A DNA stretch of 64,000 nt from Sphingomonas sp. Root710 (GCF_001429065.1 NZ_LMIB01000012.1:566506-630505); one strand, 5' to 3'; counted from the first letter of the stretch, positions 25,703 through 34,349 are shown. Translations and numbers: made by a program. The notes: generated by a model from the sequence alone, not told the origin.

Positions 25703-28321
25703 CTAGAAGAAGAGCTTCCGAAACTCGATCCGGATGACCCGTCCCGCGGGGTCGAGATAGCCCGGCTGATAGCGCAGCGGGGTCGCGCCGGTGGCGTCGC
25801 GGACCCTCTGGTGACTGTCGAACAGATTGTCGACGCGCAGCGAGACGCGCGCGCCCTGCGCCCAACTCGAATCGATCAGGGCCGGGATCTGGGCGAGCTG
25901 GACGAAGATGCGCGCATTGACCTTGGCATAGGGCGAGAAACGCAGATTGCCCGCCGCGCTCCCCGCGCTGCCGTTGACCGTGGTGCCGCTGCGCCAGTTG
26001 CCGGTGAGGCGGCCGCCGATGCCGTTATTGGCATAGGTGAATTGCGCCTCCAGCTCATGCTCCGCCGTGCCGCCGCTCGATCCCAGCGTATCCCCCTTGA
26101 GCAGGTCGAGAACCGGCAGGCCCTGGCGGATCAGCACCTCGTCCCTGAAATGCCAGGTGTGGAACAGCGAGAATTGCAGGCGGCCACCCTGCCCGGCCCC
26201 GCCACGGCCGCCGAAACCACCGAAGCCGCCGCCCGGTCTTCCACCCCCGCCTCCACCGCCGCGGGCACCCGCCTGCGTGCCCTGCCCGGCGGCTTCGCGG
26301 GCGGCCTGCGCGGCGGCGCGGCGCTCCATGGCCTCTTTCGCGCGGCGGCTGTTGCGCATCGCCTCGATCAGCTTTTCGGAGGTCTTGAGCTTGTGGCTGA
26401 AGGTGATGCCCCATCGCAGTTCGCTACTCGATTGCCGCTCGAAATTGATCGGGCGCGCATCGATCTGGAGGAGGTTGCCGTCATCGTCGCGGGTGAAACG
26501 ATCGGGGAAGGCGGCCTCGATCGCCGCCGTCGCCTCGGGAAAACCGGCGACCGCATTGCGCAATCGGCTGTGAATGTAGTTTGCGGTCAGCGTGACGTCT
26601 GCCTTGAACGGCTTGGCGGTGAGGCCGAGCTTCACCACCCGGCGGCGATCGGCATCGAGCAGCGGGTTGCCACCGCTGATCTGGCTGATGTCGACCGTCG
26701 TCCCCCGAACATAATCATAGATGCGGACGAACGGCGTCGAAACGGTCGGGTTGCCGAGCTGCTGGACGGTCGGCGGGGTGCGATCCTCATTCACCGAGGC
26801 GATCAGGCTCAGCCCCGCCAGCGGCTTCCAGTTCGCGCCATAGCCCCAGCCGCCCAGGGTGCCGAAATCCGAATAGCGGTCGACCGCCGCATTGAGGTTG
26901 AGCGACAGGTCGCCGATCGCCGCCAGGACATTGTTGCGCTTGCTGGTGAGAGGGATGTCGAAGCTCAGCTTGCCGTTGAGATCGGTACGCGACGGATCGC
27001 TCGCGGTGGTGACGCCCGCACGGGTCGAGCGGGTATCGAGCGCGAAGGCGTCGAACCCGCCCTTGAAGGTCGCGCTGAGCGGCCCGGCGGGAAGCTGGGC
27101 CAGCGGTCCCGTCGCGACGAGATCGACACCGCCGCTGTTAGAGGTCGATTTCGCGCGATCGACCTGTGTCACGCCCGGCAACGGCGCGAGTAGCGGCGCG
27201 AACAGGTCGACCGCAGGATCCCCCGCATCCAGCCCCGCTTGCAGGTCGGACACATAGGCGCCTCGGACAGCGTCTGTGCGGGTGCGGGTAACGCTGCGGT
27301 CGAAGCTGCCGGTGAGTGAGGTACGCCATGTGCCGACGTCCTTGTCGAGCGTGACGCCGAGATGGCCGGTCACCCCCTCGACATCCTGCGCGAGCGGGCT
27401 TGTTCCGAGATAGCGTGTGAGCCGCGTATCGTCCGGAAAGGGCGAAGTGGGGTTGGAGGCGGGCAGGGTCAGCCGCGCGCCGGGTAAGCCGCGAAGCGAA
27501 TCGCTGTCGGTGACGTCGAGGGTGGCGTTCACCGTCGCGCCGACGGTGCCGAAGATGGTGCGCGCATAAACGCTGTTGATCCCCAGCGTCTTCGTCGCGG
27601 GCCGGATCGTCCGGTAGCGGCCGAGCGCGGTGCTGTCGTCGATCGGATTGCCCGCGCTGTCGACGGCCACCCCGCCGGTGCGCGAACGCAGCTTGCGGTC
27701 GGCTTCGCTCAGCGACGCAAGCCGTTCATATTCGATGTTCAGGTTGAGCCGCCGGTCGCGCTGGATACGGAGCAGGTTTGCCTCGACCTCCCCCTGTTTT
27801 CCGCCGCCCTGGGTGGTCGCCCCGCCTTCCACCTCGCCCACGATCGAGTGGAAGCGGCGGCGCAGAACGATGTTAACGACACGCTGATTGGCGCTGTAGC
27901 CATATTTGAGCGCGGCTTCTTCGGGCAGGATGTCGACCCGCTCGATCGCTTCGGACGGAATGTCGCGGATTTCGGCGAATCCCGAGATGCGGCGGCCATT
28001 GAGCAAGGTCACCGGCTGTTCGCCGCGTCCCCGATCACTGCGTGTTTGGGGTGCCAGTTCCTCCAGCAGTTCGGCAACCGAGCTGACACCCAGCGCGCGA
28101 ATATCGCCGCTGTTATACTGTAGCTCGGGCGCGATGTCGCCAATCACTGCGCCGCGCTGGCGCTGCCCGGTGACGGTGATGATGCCGGCTTCGTCGAGCT
28201 CGGCATCGTCCTGCGTGGTCTGGGCCATATCGGCGGACTGAGCGAACGCAGGCGAACCACCCGACAGCCCGACGAGCAATACCGCAACGCTTCCGCCCGA
28301 CAAACCACTCAACCGCACCAA
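25703..28321 (-). CDS. TonB-dependent outer membrane receptor with Gly-rich insertion
   Basis: An 872-residue outer-membrane receptor. A signal peptide ends near residue 28 (SPAFAQ), a TonB-box-like GIITVTGQR follows, then a plug domain (LLNGRRISGFAEIRDIPSEAIERVDILP) and a beta-barrel ending in a terminal phenylalanine (EFRKLFF). Around residues 660-712 the barrel is interrupted by a charged Ala/Arg helix (MERRAAAQAAREAAGQG) and a long glycine tract, probably an extracellular loop. The substrate is unknown; there is no adjacent uptake gene. No ExbBD genes are in the window, but a TonB gene is at 35038. Confidence 0.88.
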   Translation of the reverse strand: MVRLSGLSGGSVAVLLVGLSGGSPAFAQSADMAQTTQDDAELDEAGIITVTGQRQRGAVIGDIAPELQYNSGDIRALGVSSVAELLEELAPQTRSDRGRGEQPVTLLNGRRISGFAEIRDIPSEAIERVDILPEEAALKYGYSANQRVVNIVLRRRFHSIVGEVEGGATTQGGGKQGEVEANLLRIQRDRRLNLNIEYERLASLSEADRKLRSRTGGVAVDSAGNPIDDSTALGRYRTIRPATKTLGINSVYARTIFGTVGATVNATLDVTDSDSLRGLPGARLTLPASNPTSPFPDDTRLTRYLGTSPLAQDVEGVTGHLGVTLDKDVGTWRTSLTGSFDRSVTRTRTDAVRGAYVSDLQAGLDAGDPAVDLFAPLLAPLPGVTQVDRAKSTSNSGGVDLVATGPLAQLPAGPLSATFKGGFDAFALDTRSTRAGVTTASDPSRTDLNGKLSFDIPLTSKRNNVLAAIGDLSLNLNAAVDRYSDFGTLGGWGYGANWKPLAGLSLIASVNEDRTPPTVQQLGNPTVSTPFVRIYDYVRGTTVDISQISGGNPLLDADRRRVVKLGLTAKPFKADVTLTANYIHSRLRNAVAGFPEATAAIEAAFPDRFTRDDDGNLLQIDARPINFERQSSSELRWGITFSHKLKTSEKLIEAMRNSRRAKEAMERRAAAQAAREAAGQGTQAGARGGGGGGGRPGGGFGGFGGRGGAGQGGRLQFSLFHTWHFRDEVLIRQGLPVLDLLKGDTLGSSGGTAEHELEAQFTYANNGIGGRLTGNWRSGTTVNGSAGSAAGNLRFSPYAKVNARIFVQLAQIPALIDSSWAQGARVSLRVDNLFDSHQRVRDATGATPLRYQPGYLDPAGRVIRIEFRKLFF

Positions 28322-28408
28322 ACTACTCCCGTCCGAATCGACATCCGAGCGCTCTTAGCCGATTATTTTGACGGGATATGTCAGGGGTGAAATGAGCCCC
28401 CGGACCAG

Positions 28409-28489
28409 TCAGATGACGTGAAATAGCAGCAAAGCGATGACGACGATGCCCGGTACGCCGAGCAGCCACAGGATCAGGCCCTTGCCCAT
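28409..28489 (-). CDS. 26-residue single-helix membrane peptide
   Basis: A small open frame too short for normal gene calling: ATG 28489 to TGA 28409, 26 residues starting MGKGLILWLLGVPG and continuing as one hydrophobic helix to the end (VVIALLLFHVI). A perfect AGGAGG ribosome binding site lies 8 bases before the ATG, which is rare in this window. It lies upstream of the TonB receptor gene on the same strand, 87 bases from its start. I recall similar orphan peptides in sphingomonads but no function. Confidence 0.65.
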   Translation of the reverse strand: MGKGLILWLLGVPGIVVIALLLFHVI

Positions 28490-28616
28490 ATCTTCATCCT
28501 CCTAACAAACGCGCCGCCCGCATCCGAAAAACGAAGTCATTGCAGCGCTGTTCCATCTTTCAGCCGTCATCGGCTTCGTTTACGCTGCTGTCAGCAAACG
28601 ACTGTGGGGGCAGCCG

Positions 28617-30173
28617 ATGTTCGAAGGCTTACGCGATCTCATCGGCGGCCATTATGCGCCGCACGGTTATTGCCTGCTCTGGGACCCGTGGCTGGTCTGG
28701 ACGATGGCGGCTTCCGACGCGTTGATCGCGCTCGCTTATTTCTCGATTCCGATCGCCCTGGTCACGTTCGTCCGCAAGCGCCGGGACGTCGCCTTCGGGG
28801 GCATCTTCTGGCTATTCGCGCTGTTCATCACGGCTTGCGGGCTGACCCACGTCGTCGCGCTGTGGAACCTGTGGAACGGCGCCTATGAGTTGGAAGCGAT
28901 CATCAAGCTGATCACGGCGCTTGCCTCGGTGGGAACCGCGATCCTGCTCTGGCCACTATTGCCCAAGGCGATCGCCCTGCCCTCGCCGGCCCATCTCCGC
29001 GAAGCGAACCGGGCGCTGCGCGCCGAAATCGCGGAGCGCGAGAAGACCGAGGCCGCGCTGGTCCAGGCCCGCAAGATGGAGGCGATGGGCCAGCTGACCG
29101 GGGGGATCGCGCATGATTTCAACAATCTGCTCCAGGTCGTCAGCGGCAGTCTCGACCTGATCGCCGCGCGAACGAGCGAGGACGAGCGCATCCAGCATCT
29201 GACCAGCGCGGCGCTGTCGGCGGTCGATCGCGGCCGGCGGCTAACAAGCCAGCTGCTGTCCTTTTCTCGAATCCAGCGAATCGAACTCCGTCCGGTCCGC
29301 GTCGCCGACGTTCTGTCGGGGCTGCGCGATTTGCTCAGCCGCACCATAACCCCATCGGTGGCCCAGCATTTTGCGACCGACAGCATGTCGGGCGTGATGG
29401 CCGACCCTGTCCAGCTCGAATTGGCACTGCTCAACCTCGCCTTCAACGCGCGCGATGCGATGCCCGATGGCGGCAAATTGACCGTCGCGGTGAATGATCA
29501 GCACCTTGAAGGCCGCGACGATGTCGCGGATGGCGACTATGTCGGCATCACCGTGTCCGACACGGGCACCGGTATGACCAGGGATGTGCTGGCGCGTGTG
29601 TTCGAACCCTTCTTCACCACCAAGCCGGTCGGGCATGGATCAGGCCTTGGCCTGAGCATGGTCTTTGGGATGGCACGGCAGAGCGGCGGCACCGTGACGA
29701 TCGACTCAACCCCCGGCAAGGGCACTTCGGTAACGATCTTCCTGCGTCGCGCCGAGGAGGCCAGGCCACTCGAAGCCGTGAAACGCCGGGCCGAGACGGA
29801 CGATATCCGCCAGTTGGAGGGCGCCAAGATATTGGTGGTCGACGACGAACCTATCGTGCGCGAAGTGGTCACCGATATGCTCGATGGTTTGGGGTGTAAG
29901 GTGATCACTGCCGAGAATGGCGAGCAGGCGCTCGAGCTGGTGGACAGCGAAAGGCCCGACGCGCTGCTCCTCGACTTCGCCATGCCGGGCATGAACGGCG
30001 CCGACGTCGCACGCGCGGCGCTGCAGCGGCAGCCGCGAACGCGTATCGTCTTCGCCACCGGCTTCGCCGCGTCCGAGGCGATCGAGGCGGTGGTCGGCGA
30101 GGACGCGGTCCTGTTGCGCAAACCCTTCTCTCCAGGCCAGCTGGCCGACGCGCTGCGCAGGGCATTGGCGTAG
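28617..30173 (+). CDS. Hybrid histidine kinase with ethylene-receptor-like membrane domain
   Basis: A 518-residue kinase. Residues 1-118 hold three membrane helices that match the ethylene-binding domain of plant ETR1: ALAYFSIP and CGLTH. All key ETR1 residues align at a constant offset of nine: Asp34, Tyr41, Ile44, Pro45, Ile71, Cys74 and His78, the last two being the copper(I) ligands. There follow a coiled linker, the phosphoacceptor His166 (GGIAHDFNNLL), an ATPase domain (NLAFNARDAM, GSGLGLSMV) and a C-terminal receiver with Asp453 (LLLDFAMPGMNG). There is no output domain, so it probably feeds a phosphorelay. Known bacterial relatives include cyanobacterial ethylene receptors. Confidence 0.88.
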   Translation: MFEGLRDLIGGHYAPHGYCLLWDPWLVWTMAASDALIALAYFSIPIALVTFVRKRRDVAFGGIFWLFALFITACGLTHVVALWNLWNGAYELEAIIKLITALASVGTAILLWPLLPKAIALPSPAHLREANRALRAEIAEREKTEAALVQARKMEAMGQLTGGIAHDFNNLLQVVSGSLDLIAARTSEDERIQHLTSAALSAVDRGRRLTSQLLSFSRIQRIELRPVRVADVLSGLRDLLSRTITPSVAQHFATDSMSGVMADPVQLELALLNLAFNARDAMPDGGKLTVAVNDQHLEGRDDVADGDYVGITVSDTGTGMTRDVLARVFEPFFTTKPVGHGSGLGLSMVFGMARQSGGTVTIDSTPGKGTSVTIFLRRAEEARPLEAVKRRAETDDIRQLEGAKILVVDDEPIVREVVTDMLDGLGCKVITAENGEQALELVDSERPDALLLDFAMPGMNGADVARAALQRQPRTRIVFATGFAASEAIEAVVGEDAVLLRKPFSPGQLADALRRALA

Positions 30174-30199
30174 ACCCCGCGAAGACATATATCGGCGAT

Positions 30200-30670
30200 A
30201 TGACCCGCTTCGCCCAGGCCCGGCTCGCCGCCCTGCTGCTCCCCGCCGCGCTGATGATCGGCGCACTCGGCTCGCAATATATCGGCGGGCTGTTTCCATG
30301 CGAGATGTGCCACTGGCAGCGTTGGCCGCATGAGGCGGCGATCGCGCTGGCGCTGTTCGCCTTCCCGCTGCCCGAACGCCCCTGGGGCCGCATCCTGGTC
30401 GCGCTGGCGATCGTCGCCATTCTGATCAGCGGCGCGATCGGCGTCTTCCATGCGGGTGTCGAATATCGTTGGTGGCAGGGCATCACCCGCTGCGCGGCCC
30501 CCGTTTCCGGCACGTCCAGCGCCGACCTGCTCGCCCAGATCATGGCGACCCCGATGATCCAGTGCAACGTGCCGCAATGGACGCTGTTCGGCATCTCGCT
30601 GGCCGGCTTCAATGCGATCTTCTCGATCCTCGGCGGGCTTGGCATCATCGCTCTATGGAGCCGCAAATGA
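30200..30670 (+). CDS. dsbB: DsbB-family disulfide oxidoreductase
   Basis: A 156-residue inner-membrane protein with four helices. The first periplasmic pair is Cys34-Cys37 (FPCEMCHWQRWPH) and the second pair is Cys98 and Cys122, as in DsbB. It passes electrons from DsbA to quinone. The TGA overlaps the coq7 ATG (ATGA), pairing a quinone user with a quinone synthesis enzyme. Confidence 0.85.
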   Translation: MTRFAQARLAALLLPAALMIGALGSQYIGGLFPCEMCHWQRWPHEAAIALALFAFPLPERPWGRILVALAIVAILISGAIGVFHAGVEYRWWQGITRCAAPVSGTSSADLLAQIMATPMIQCNVPQWTLFGISLAGFNAIFSILGGLGIIALWSRK

Positions 30671-31188
30671 CCGCCGATGCGAAGCGGCGCGCGAGCATGC
30701 TGCGCGTCGATCAGGCGGGCGAATATGGCGCGACGCGCATCTATGCGGGACAGCTCGCGGTGATGGGACAGCGATCGGATGAGGCCCGCGCGATAGCGCG
30801 CATGGCCGAGCAGGAAGCACGCCACCGCAAGGTCTTCGACAAGATGGTCGCCGCGCGCGGCGTGCGCCCGACCGCGCTTCAGCCGCTGTGGAACGTCGCC
30901 GGCTTCGCGCTGGGCGCGGCTACCGCACTGATCGGTCCCAAGGCGGCGATGGCGTGCACCGCCGCGATCGAGACCGAGATCGACCGCCATTATGGCGAAC
31001 AGCTCGAGCAGATCGGCGACGGCGACCCCGAACTGGCGGAGACGATCGCGGAGTTCCGCGCGGAAGAGGTGGAGCATCGTGACGCCGCGATCGCCGCCGG
31101 GGCGGAGCAGGCCCCCGCCTATCCGCTCTTGTCCGGTGCGATCAGGCTCGGCTGCCGCATTGCCATCGGCCTGTCGCGCCACTTATAA
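30667..31188 (+). CDS. coq7: Demethoxyubiquinone hydroxylase Coq7
   Basis: A 173-residue di-iron monooxygenase adding the last hydroxyl in ubiquinone synthesis. The ligand pattern E...ExxH...E...ExxH is seen in DQAGEYGAT, AEQEARHRKVF, AAIETEIDRHY and RAEEVEHRDAA. ATG 30667 overlaps the dsbB stop; the longer frame upstream is a shadow. The short form, without N-terminal extension, is typical of alphaproteobacteria. Confidence 0.95.
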   Translation: MTADAKRRASMLRVDQAGEYGATRIYAGQLAVMGQRSDEARAIARMAEQEARHRKVFDKMVAARGVRPTALQPLWNVAGFALGAATALIGPKAAMACTAAIETEIDRHYGEQLEQIGDGDPELAETIAEFRAEEVEHRDAAIAAGAEQAPAYPLLSGAIRLGCRIAIGLSRHL

Positions 31189-31219
31189 TCCGAAGCCACC
31201 ACAGAACAGGACCGCGCCG

Positions 31220-31621
31220 ATGAAGACGACCCGCTTTCTCTCCCCGGCGCTGGCGATGATCGCCGCCGTCGCGTCGATCGGCCCGGTCTCCGCGCCCGCC
31301 CAGGCGCAGCGCACCGAACGGGTATTGACCATCTTCGGCACCGACCCCTGCCCGACGAGCAACGGCGAGGAAATCGTCGTCTGCCGCCGCATGCCCGAAG
31401 CCGAGCGCTATCGCATTCCCGAGGAACTGCGCCGCACCACCGGCCGCGAAAGCGAGACCTGGGGCGATCGGGCAGCGAGCATCGAATATGTCGGCCGCAG
31501 CGGCGTCAACAGCTGCTCGCCGAGCGGATCGGGCGGGGCATCGGGCTGCTTCCGCGAAATGGCGCGCAAGGCCTGCGACGAGGACAAGGCCGACGGCAAG
31601 AAATGCGGGATCAAGTTCTGA
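31220..31621 (+). CDS. Secreted Cys-conserved protein, copy A of tandem pair
   Basis: A 133-residue protein with a signal peptide ending near residue 29 (SAPAQA). The mature part has the pattern FGTDPCP, GEEIVVCRR, PEAERYRIPEELR, NSCSPSGSGG and GCFREM. These four cysteines and the ERYRIP block are shared with the next gene, showing a tandem duplication. Two further cysteines near the C-terminus (ACDED, KKCGIKF) are unique to this copy. No domain family is recognised. Probably periplasmic with two conserved disulfides. Confidence 0.75.
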   Translation: MKTTRFLSPALAMIAAVASIGPVSAPAQAQRTERVLTIFGTDPCPTSNGEEIVVCRRMPEAERYRIPEELRRTTGRESETWGDRAASIEYVGRSGVNSCSPSGSGGASGCFREMARKACDEDKADGKKCGIKF

Positions 31622-31674
31622 CCGGATGTGATCCGTTCAGGACCGGGAAAGCCGCTCGCGCGTTAGTTCGCACC

Positions 31675-32073
31675 ATGAAAGCCCTGTTCCTCATCCCGCT
31701 GCTGATAGCCGCGCCGCTGGCTGCCAGGACCGAAAAGCCCGCGCTGCCCGGCGAGGCGCCGCCGCCGCGGATCAGCACCCTGGTCGTCTATGGCGAGGAC
31801 CCTTGCCCGCGCAGCAAGGATGAGGAGATCATCGTCTGCGCGCGCCAGCCGGAGAGCGACCGCTATCGTATTCCCAAGCAGCTGCGGAAGAAGAAGGCCG
31901 ACGACGGGTCCGACCAGACCTGGACCGAACGAACCCGCACGCTCGACATGGTCAGCAAGAAGGGCCTGCCCAACAGCTGCTCGCCCCATGGTTCGGGCGG
32001 GCAGACCGGCTGCATGCGCCAGTTTCTCGAACAGGCCCGCGCCGAACGCGAGGCAGAAAAGGCCGGCGAGTAG
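31675..32073 (+). CDS. Secreted Cys-conserved protein, copy B of tandem pair
   Basis: A 132-residue paralogue of the preceding gene. A short hydrophobic signal (MKALFLIPLLIAAPLAA) precedes YGEDPCP, DEEIIVCAR, PESDRYRIPKQLR, NSCSPHGSGG and GCMRQFL. The tail is charged and lacks the extra cysteines of copy A. ATG 31675 is chosen because it begins the signal peptide. The 53-base gap suggests cotranscription. Function unknown. Confidence 0.75.
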   Translation: MKALFLIPLLIAAPLAARTEKPALPGEAPPPRISTLVVYGEDPCPRSKDEEIIVCARQPESDRYRIPKQLRKKKADDGSDQTWTERTRTLDMVSKKGLPNSCSPHGSGGQTGCMRQFLEQARAEREAEKAGE

Positions 32074-32160
32074 ATTTCGCGCCGTTTTCTCACGAAAGTC
32101 TGGTTCCACACTCTTCCGGTTTCGCACATTTCGCGTTAATCTGGATCAAGAGGTGATGCG

Positions 32161-32886
32161 GTGAAGGCGATCGATCCGGATCTGTTGCTCAGGGCCTATT
32201 CCATCGGTGTCTTTCCGATGGCGGACAGCCGTGCGGCCGACGACGTCTACTGGGTCGAACCCAAGAAACGCGGCATACTTCCACTCAACCGCTTCCGCCT
32301 GTCACGGTCATTGGCAAAGACGATCCGGTCGGATCGCTTCACCGTCACCGCTGACAAGGCGTTTTCGGAAGTCGTCACGCAGTGCGCTGCCAGCACGAGC
32401 GACCGGCCCGACACATGGATCAACCCCGCGATCGAGATCGCTTATGCCGATCTGCATCGCCGCGGCCACGCCCATTCGATCGAGACCTGGCACGATGACA
32501 AGCTGGTCGGCGGCCTCTACGGCGTCCGCCTCGGCGGTGCCTTTTTCGGCGAAAGCATGTTCAGCCGCGAAAGCAATGCGTCGAAGGTGGCACTCGCCTG
32601 GCTAGTCGCGCGGCTGAAGGCGGGCGGCTTCCGCCTGCTCGATTGCCAGTTCATCACCGATCACCTCCAGTCGCTCGGCGCGATCGAGGTGAGCCGCGAC
32701 GACTATGTCGCGCTATTGGACGGTGCGCTGGGGGTGGCGGGCGGCGCGATGGGTGCGGCAGCGGGCTGGTCCTCGCCCGATTTCTTCGCGCTCGACGCCT
32801 TGGCCGCGACCGATCCCGAGAGGCGCACCGTGTCGGGGCCGATATCGGGATGCGCCATCGTGCAGCTCTTGGGCCAGACGTCGTAG
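32161..32886 (+). CDS. aat: Leucyl/phenylalanyl-tRNA--protein transferase
   Basis: A 241-residue enzyme that adds Leu or Phe to N-terminal Arg/Lys of proteins as a degradation signal for ClpAP. Typical motifs: LLLRAYSIGVFPMADS, YWVEPKKRGILPL, TWINPAIEIAYADLHRRGHAHSIE, VGGLYGVRLGGAFFGESMFS and LLDCQFITDHL. The start is GTG 32161. The last 184 bases overlap, on the other strand, the 3' end of the DUF2155 gene; the C-terminus LLGQTS looks like a normal Aat end. Confidence 0.94.
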   Translation: MKAIDPDLLLRAYSIGVFPMADSRAADDVYWVEPKKRGILPLNRFRLSRSLAKTIRSDRFTVTADKAFSEVVTQCAASTSDRPDTWINPAIEIAYADLHRRGHAHSIETWHDDKLVGGLYGVRLGGAFFGESMFSRESNASKVALAWLVARLKAGGFRLLDCQFITDHLQSLGAIEVSRDDYVALLDGALGVAGGAMGAAAGWSSPDFFALDALAATDPERRTVSGPISGCAIVQLLGQTS

Positions 32887-33395
32887 ACCGGGTCCTCGAC
32901 TGCGTTGAGCGACGGCGATTCTTTGAACAGCCAGCCTGAGAAGACGCGCCGCCAGCTGCCATCGCGGTTGCGCACATCGGTCTGGACGAAGGCGCCTGTG
33001 AGCTTCTGATCCTCCCACGGCGCGGTGGTCTCGCAGGTCCGCAACCGCACGACGACGTCGCCGACGCGGATCGCCTGGCCGGGGCGCAAGGTCAGGTCGC
33101 GCGACTCGCCATTGCGCTTGTTGAGCAGGCCGAGCACCGCGACCCGCTGGCCGAGCGGCGTGCCTTCGGTGACGAGCGGCTTGTCCGGAATCTTCTCGGC
33201 GACCGGGACCGGCTTAGCAGGGGCGCTGCTATTGCCTTCGGCGCTCTCGTCACCTGCGGGCGTAAGCGCCGTGGCCACCGCCTGCTCGTCGGAGGGTATC
33301 GCCTCCACGGCCGGCTGCTGCTGGCTGGAGGCCTGCCATGCGACCACGCCGGCAAGGCCGCCGAGCGCGACCGCGCCCAGCAGGATGCGTCTCAC
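32703..33395 (-). CDS. DUF2155 domain protein
   Basis: A 230-residue exported or membrane-anchored protein with an N-terminal hydrophobic helix (LLGAVALGGLAGVVAWQ). The DUF2155 domain covers about residues 84-182: AVLGLLNKRNGESRDLTLRPGQ, RTCETTAPWE, RRVFSGWLFKESPSLNAVEDP and YDVWPKSC. The last 48 residues are low-complexity Ala/Pro/Ser and are encoded opposite the end of aat. It overlaps mlaD by 4 bases; this mlaD/NDUFA12 neighbourhood is usual in alphaproteobacteria. Function unknown, probably envelope-related. Confidence 0.88.
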   Translation of the reverse strand: MRRILLGAVALGGLAGVVAWQASSQQQPAVEAIPSDEQAVATALTPAGDESAEGNSSAPAKPVPVAEKIPDKPLVTEGTPLGQRVAVLGLLNKRNGESRDLTLRPGQAIRVGDVVVRLRTCETTAPWEDQKLTGAFVQTDVRNRDGSWRRVFSGWLFKESPSLNAVEDPVYDVWPKSCTMAHPDIGPDTVRLSGSVAAKASSAKKSGEDQPAAAPIAPPATPSAPSNSAT

Positions 33396-33898
33396 GGCTT
33401 GGGCGCTTCCGCAGCACCGCCTTCGGCCGGGGCCGCAGAGCTGCCGCCCGACTTATTGATGAACTGGCCGACCATGCTCATCAGGTCCATCGCACCCTGC
33501 GTGTCGGCAATCGTATCGCCATCCTTGAGCGCAACCGTATCGCCGCCCGGAATCAGCGAGACGAAGGTAGCGCCGAGAAAGCCTTCGGAGGTGATCGCCG
33601 CGCTGCTGTCCGCTGGCAGCTTGACCGCCGGATCGAGCGCCAGCGTCGCCTTGACCTGGAAGCTTTGCGGATCGAGCGCCTGATCGGTGACCGTGCCGAC
33701 CTTCATCCCCGCGACGCGAACCTCGCTGCCGACGTTGATGCCGGTCGAGTTGGGGAACAGTGCAGTGACGTGGATCGCTCCGGCCTTGGTGCCGCCGCCG
33801 GTCTTGTCCCAGGCGAACAAAACGAACCAGGCCGCGAACACGACCACGAACAGGCCGACCAGCGCCTCACCGATATTCTCGCGAAACAGCGATTTCAT
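33392..33898 (-). CDS. mlaD: MCE-domain lipid-transport protein MlaD
   Basis: A 168-residue protein: an N-terminal helix (EALVGLFVVVFAAWFVLFAW) and one MCE domain (AIHVTALFPNSTGINVGSEVRVAGMKVGTV, ending SEGFLGATFVSLIPGG). MlaD is the periplasm-facing substrate-binding ring of the ABC system that keeps outer-membrane lipid asymmetry. The partner genes mlaEF are not in the window. It overlaps the DUF2155 gene by 4 bases. Confidence 0.9.
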   Translation of the reverse strand: MKSLFRENIGEALVGLFVVVFAAWFVLFAWDKTGGGTKAGAIHVTALFPNSTGINVGSEVRVAGMKVGTVTDQALDPQSFQVKATLALDPAVKLPADSSAAITSEGFLGATFVSLIPGGDTVALKDGDTIADTQGAMDLMSMVGQFINKSGGSSAAPAEGGAAEAPKP

Positions 33899-33901
33899 GA
33901 C

Positions 33902-34285
33902 TTAGTTCGGGCTCCATGCCTCATAGTCGCCGGTGGCAGCGGCGCGGACGCCGCCTTTCTCCAACGCGCCAGACGGCCGATAGGCGGCTTCGGTTCCCGT
34001 CAGATTGGGCAGCGGCGTCTTCTGCCAGCTGCGCGGCTGGGGCAGCTGATCGGGGGTAAGGTCGGTGCTGTGGTGCAGCCAGCCATGCCATTCGGCGGGC
34101 ACCCGGCTGGCATCGTTCGCGCCCGAATAGATCACCCAGCGGCGCTTGCGCCCGTCGGCGGCCTTGCCGCCTTCATAATAGACGTTGCCGAGAGCATCCT
34201 CGCCCATCCGCGCGCCGTTGAGCTTGCTGAACAGAAGCGTGCCGATCGTGGCGCCGTCCCACCAGGTGAAGATCTTCTTGAGCAT
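33902..34285 (-). CDS. NDUFA12-family complex I subunit
   Basis: A 127-residue protein of the NADH:ubiquinone oxidoreductase accessory subunit NDUFA12 family: TWWDGATIGTLLFS, LGNVYYEGG, RRWVIYSGANDASRVPAEWHGWLHH and the tail YEAWSPN. This supernumerary subunit is specific to mitochondria and alphaproteobacteria. It lies 3 bases upstream of mlaD. Confidence 0.93.
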   Translation of the reverse strand: MLKKIFTWWDGATIGTLLFSKLNGARMGEDALGNVYYEGGKAADGRKRRWVIYSGANDASRVPAEWHGWLHHSTDLTPDQLPQPRSWQKTPLPNLTGTEAAYRPSGALEKGGVRAAATGDYEAWSPN

Positions 34286-34349
34286 GGCACCCGCTTAGCC
34301 GCTGGCTGCCCCTGCGCGCAACCCTTTCGCGCGATAGTGCGCCGGGCCC

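Noticed and set aside
25682-27193. 503-codon plus-strand open frame opposite the TonB receptor
   Set aside because: Shadow of the receptor gene; composition biased and no motif.
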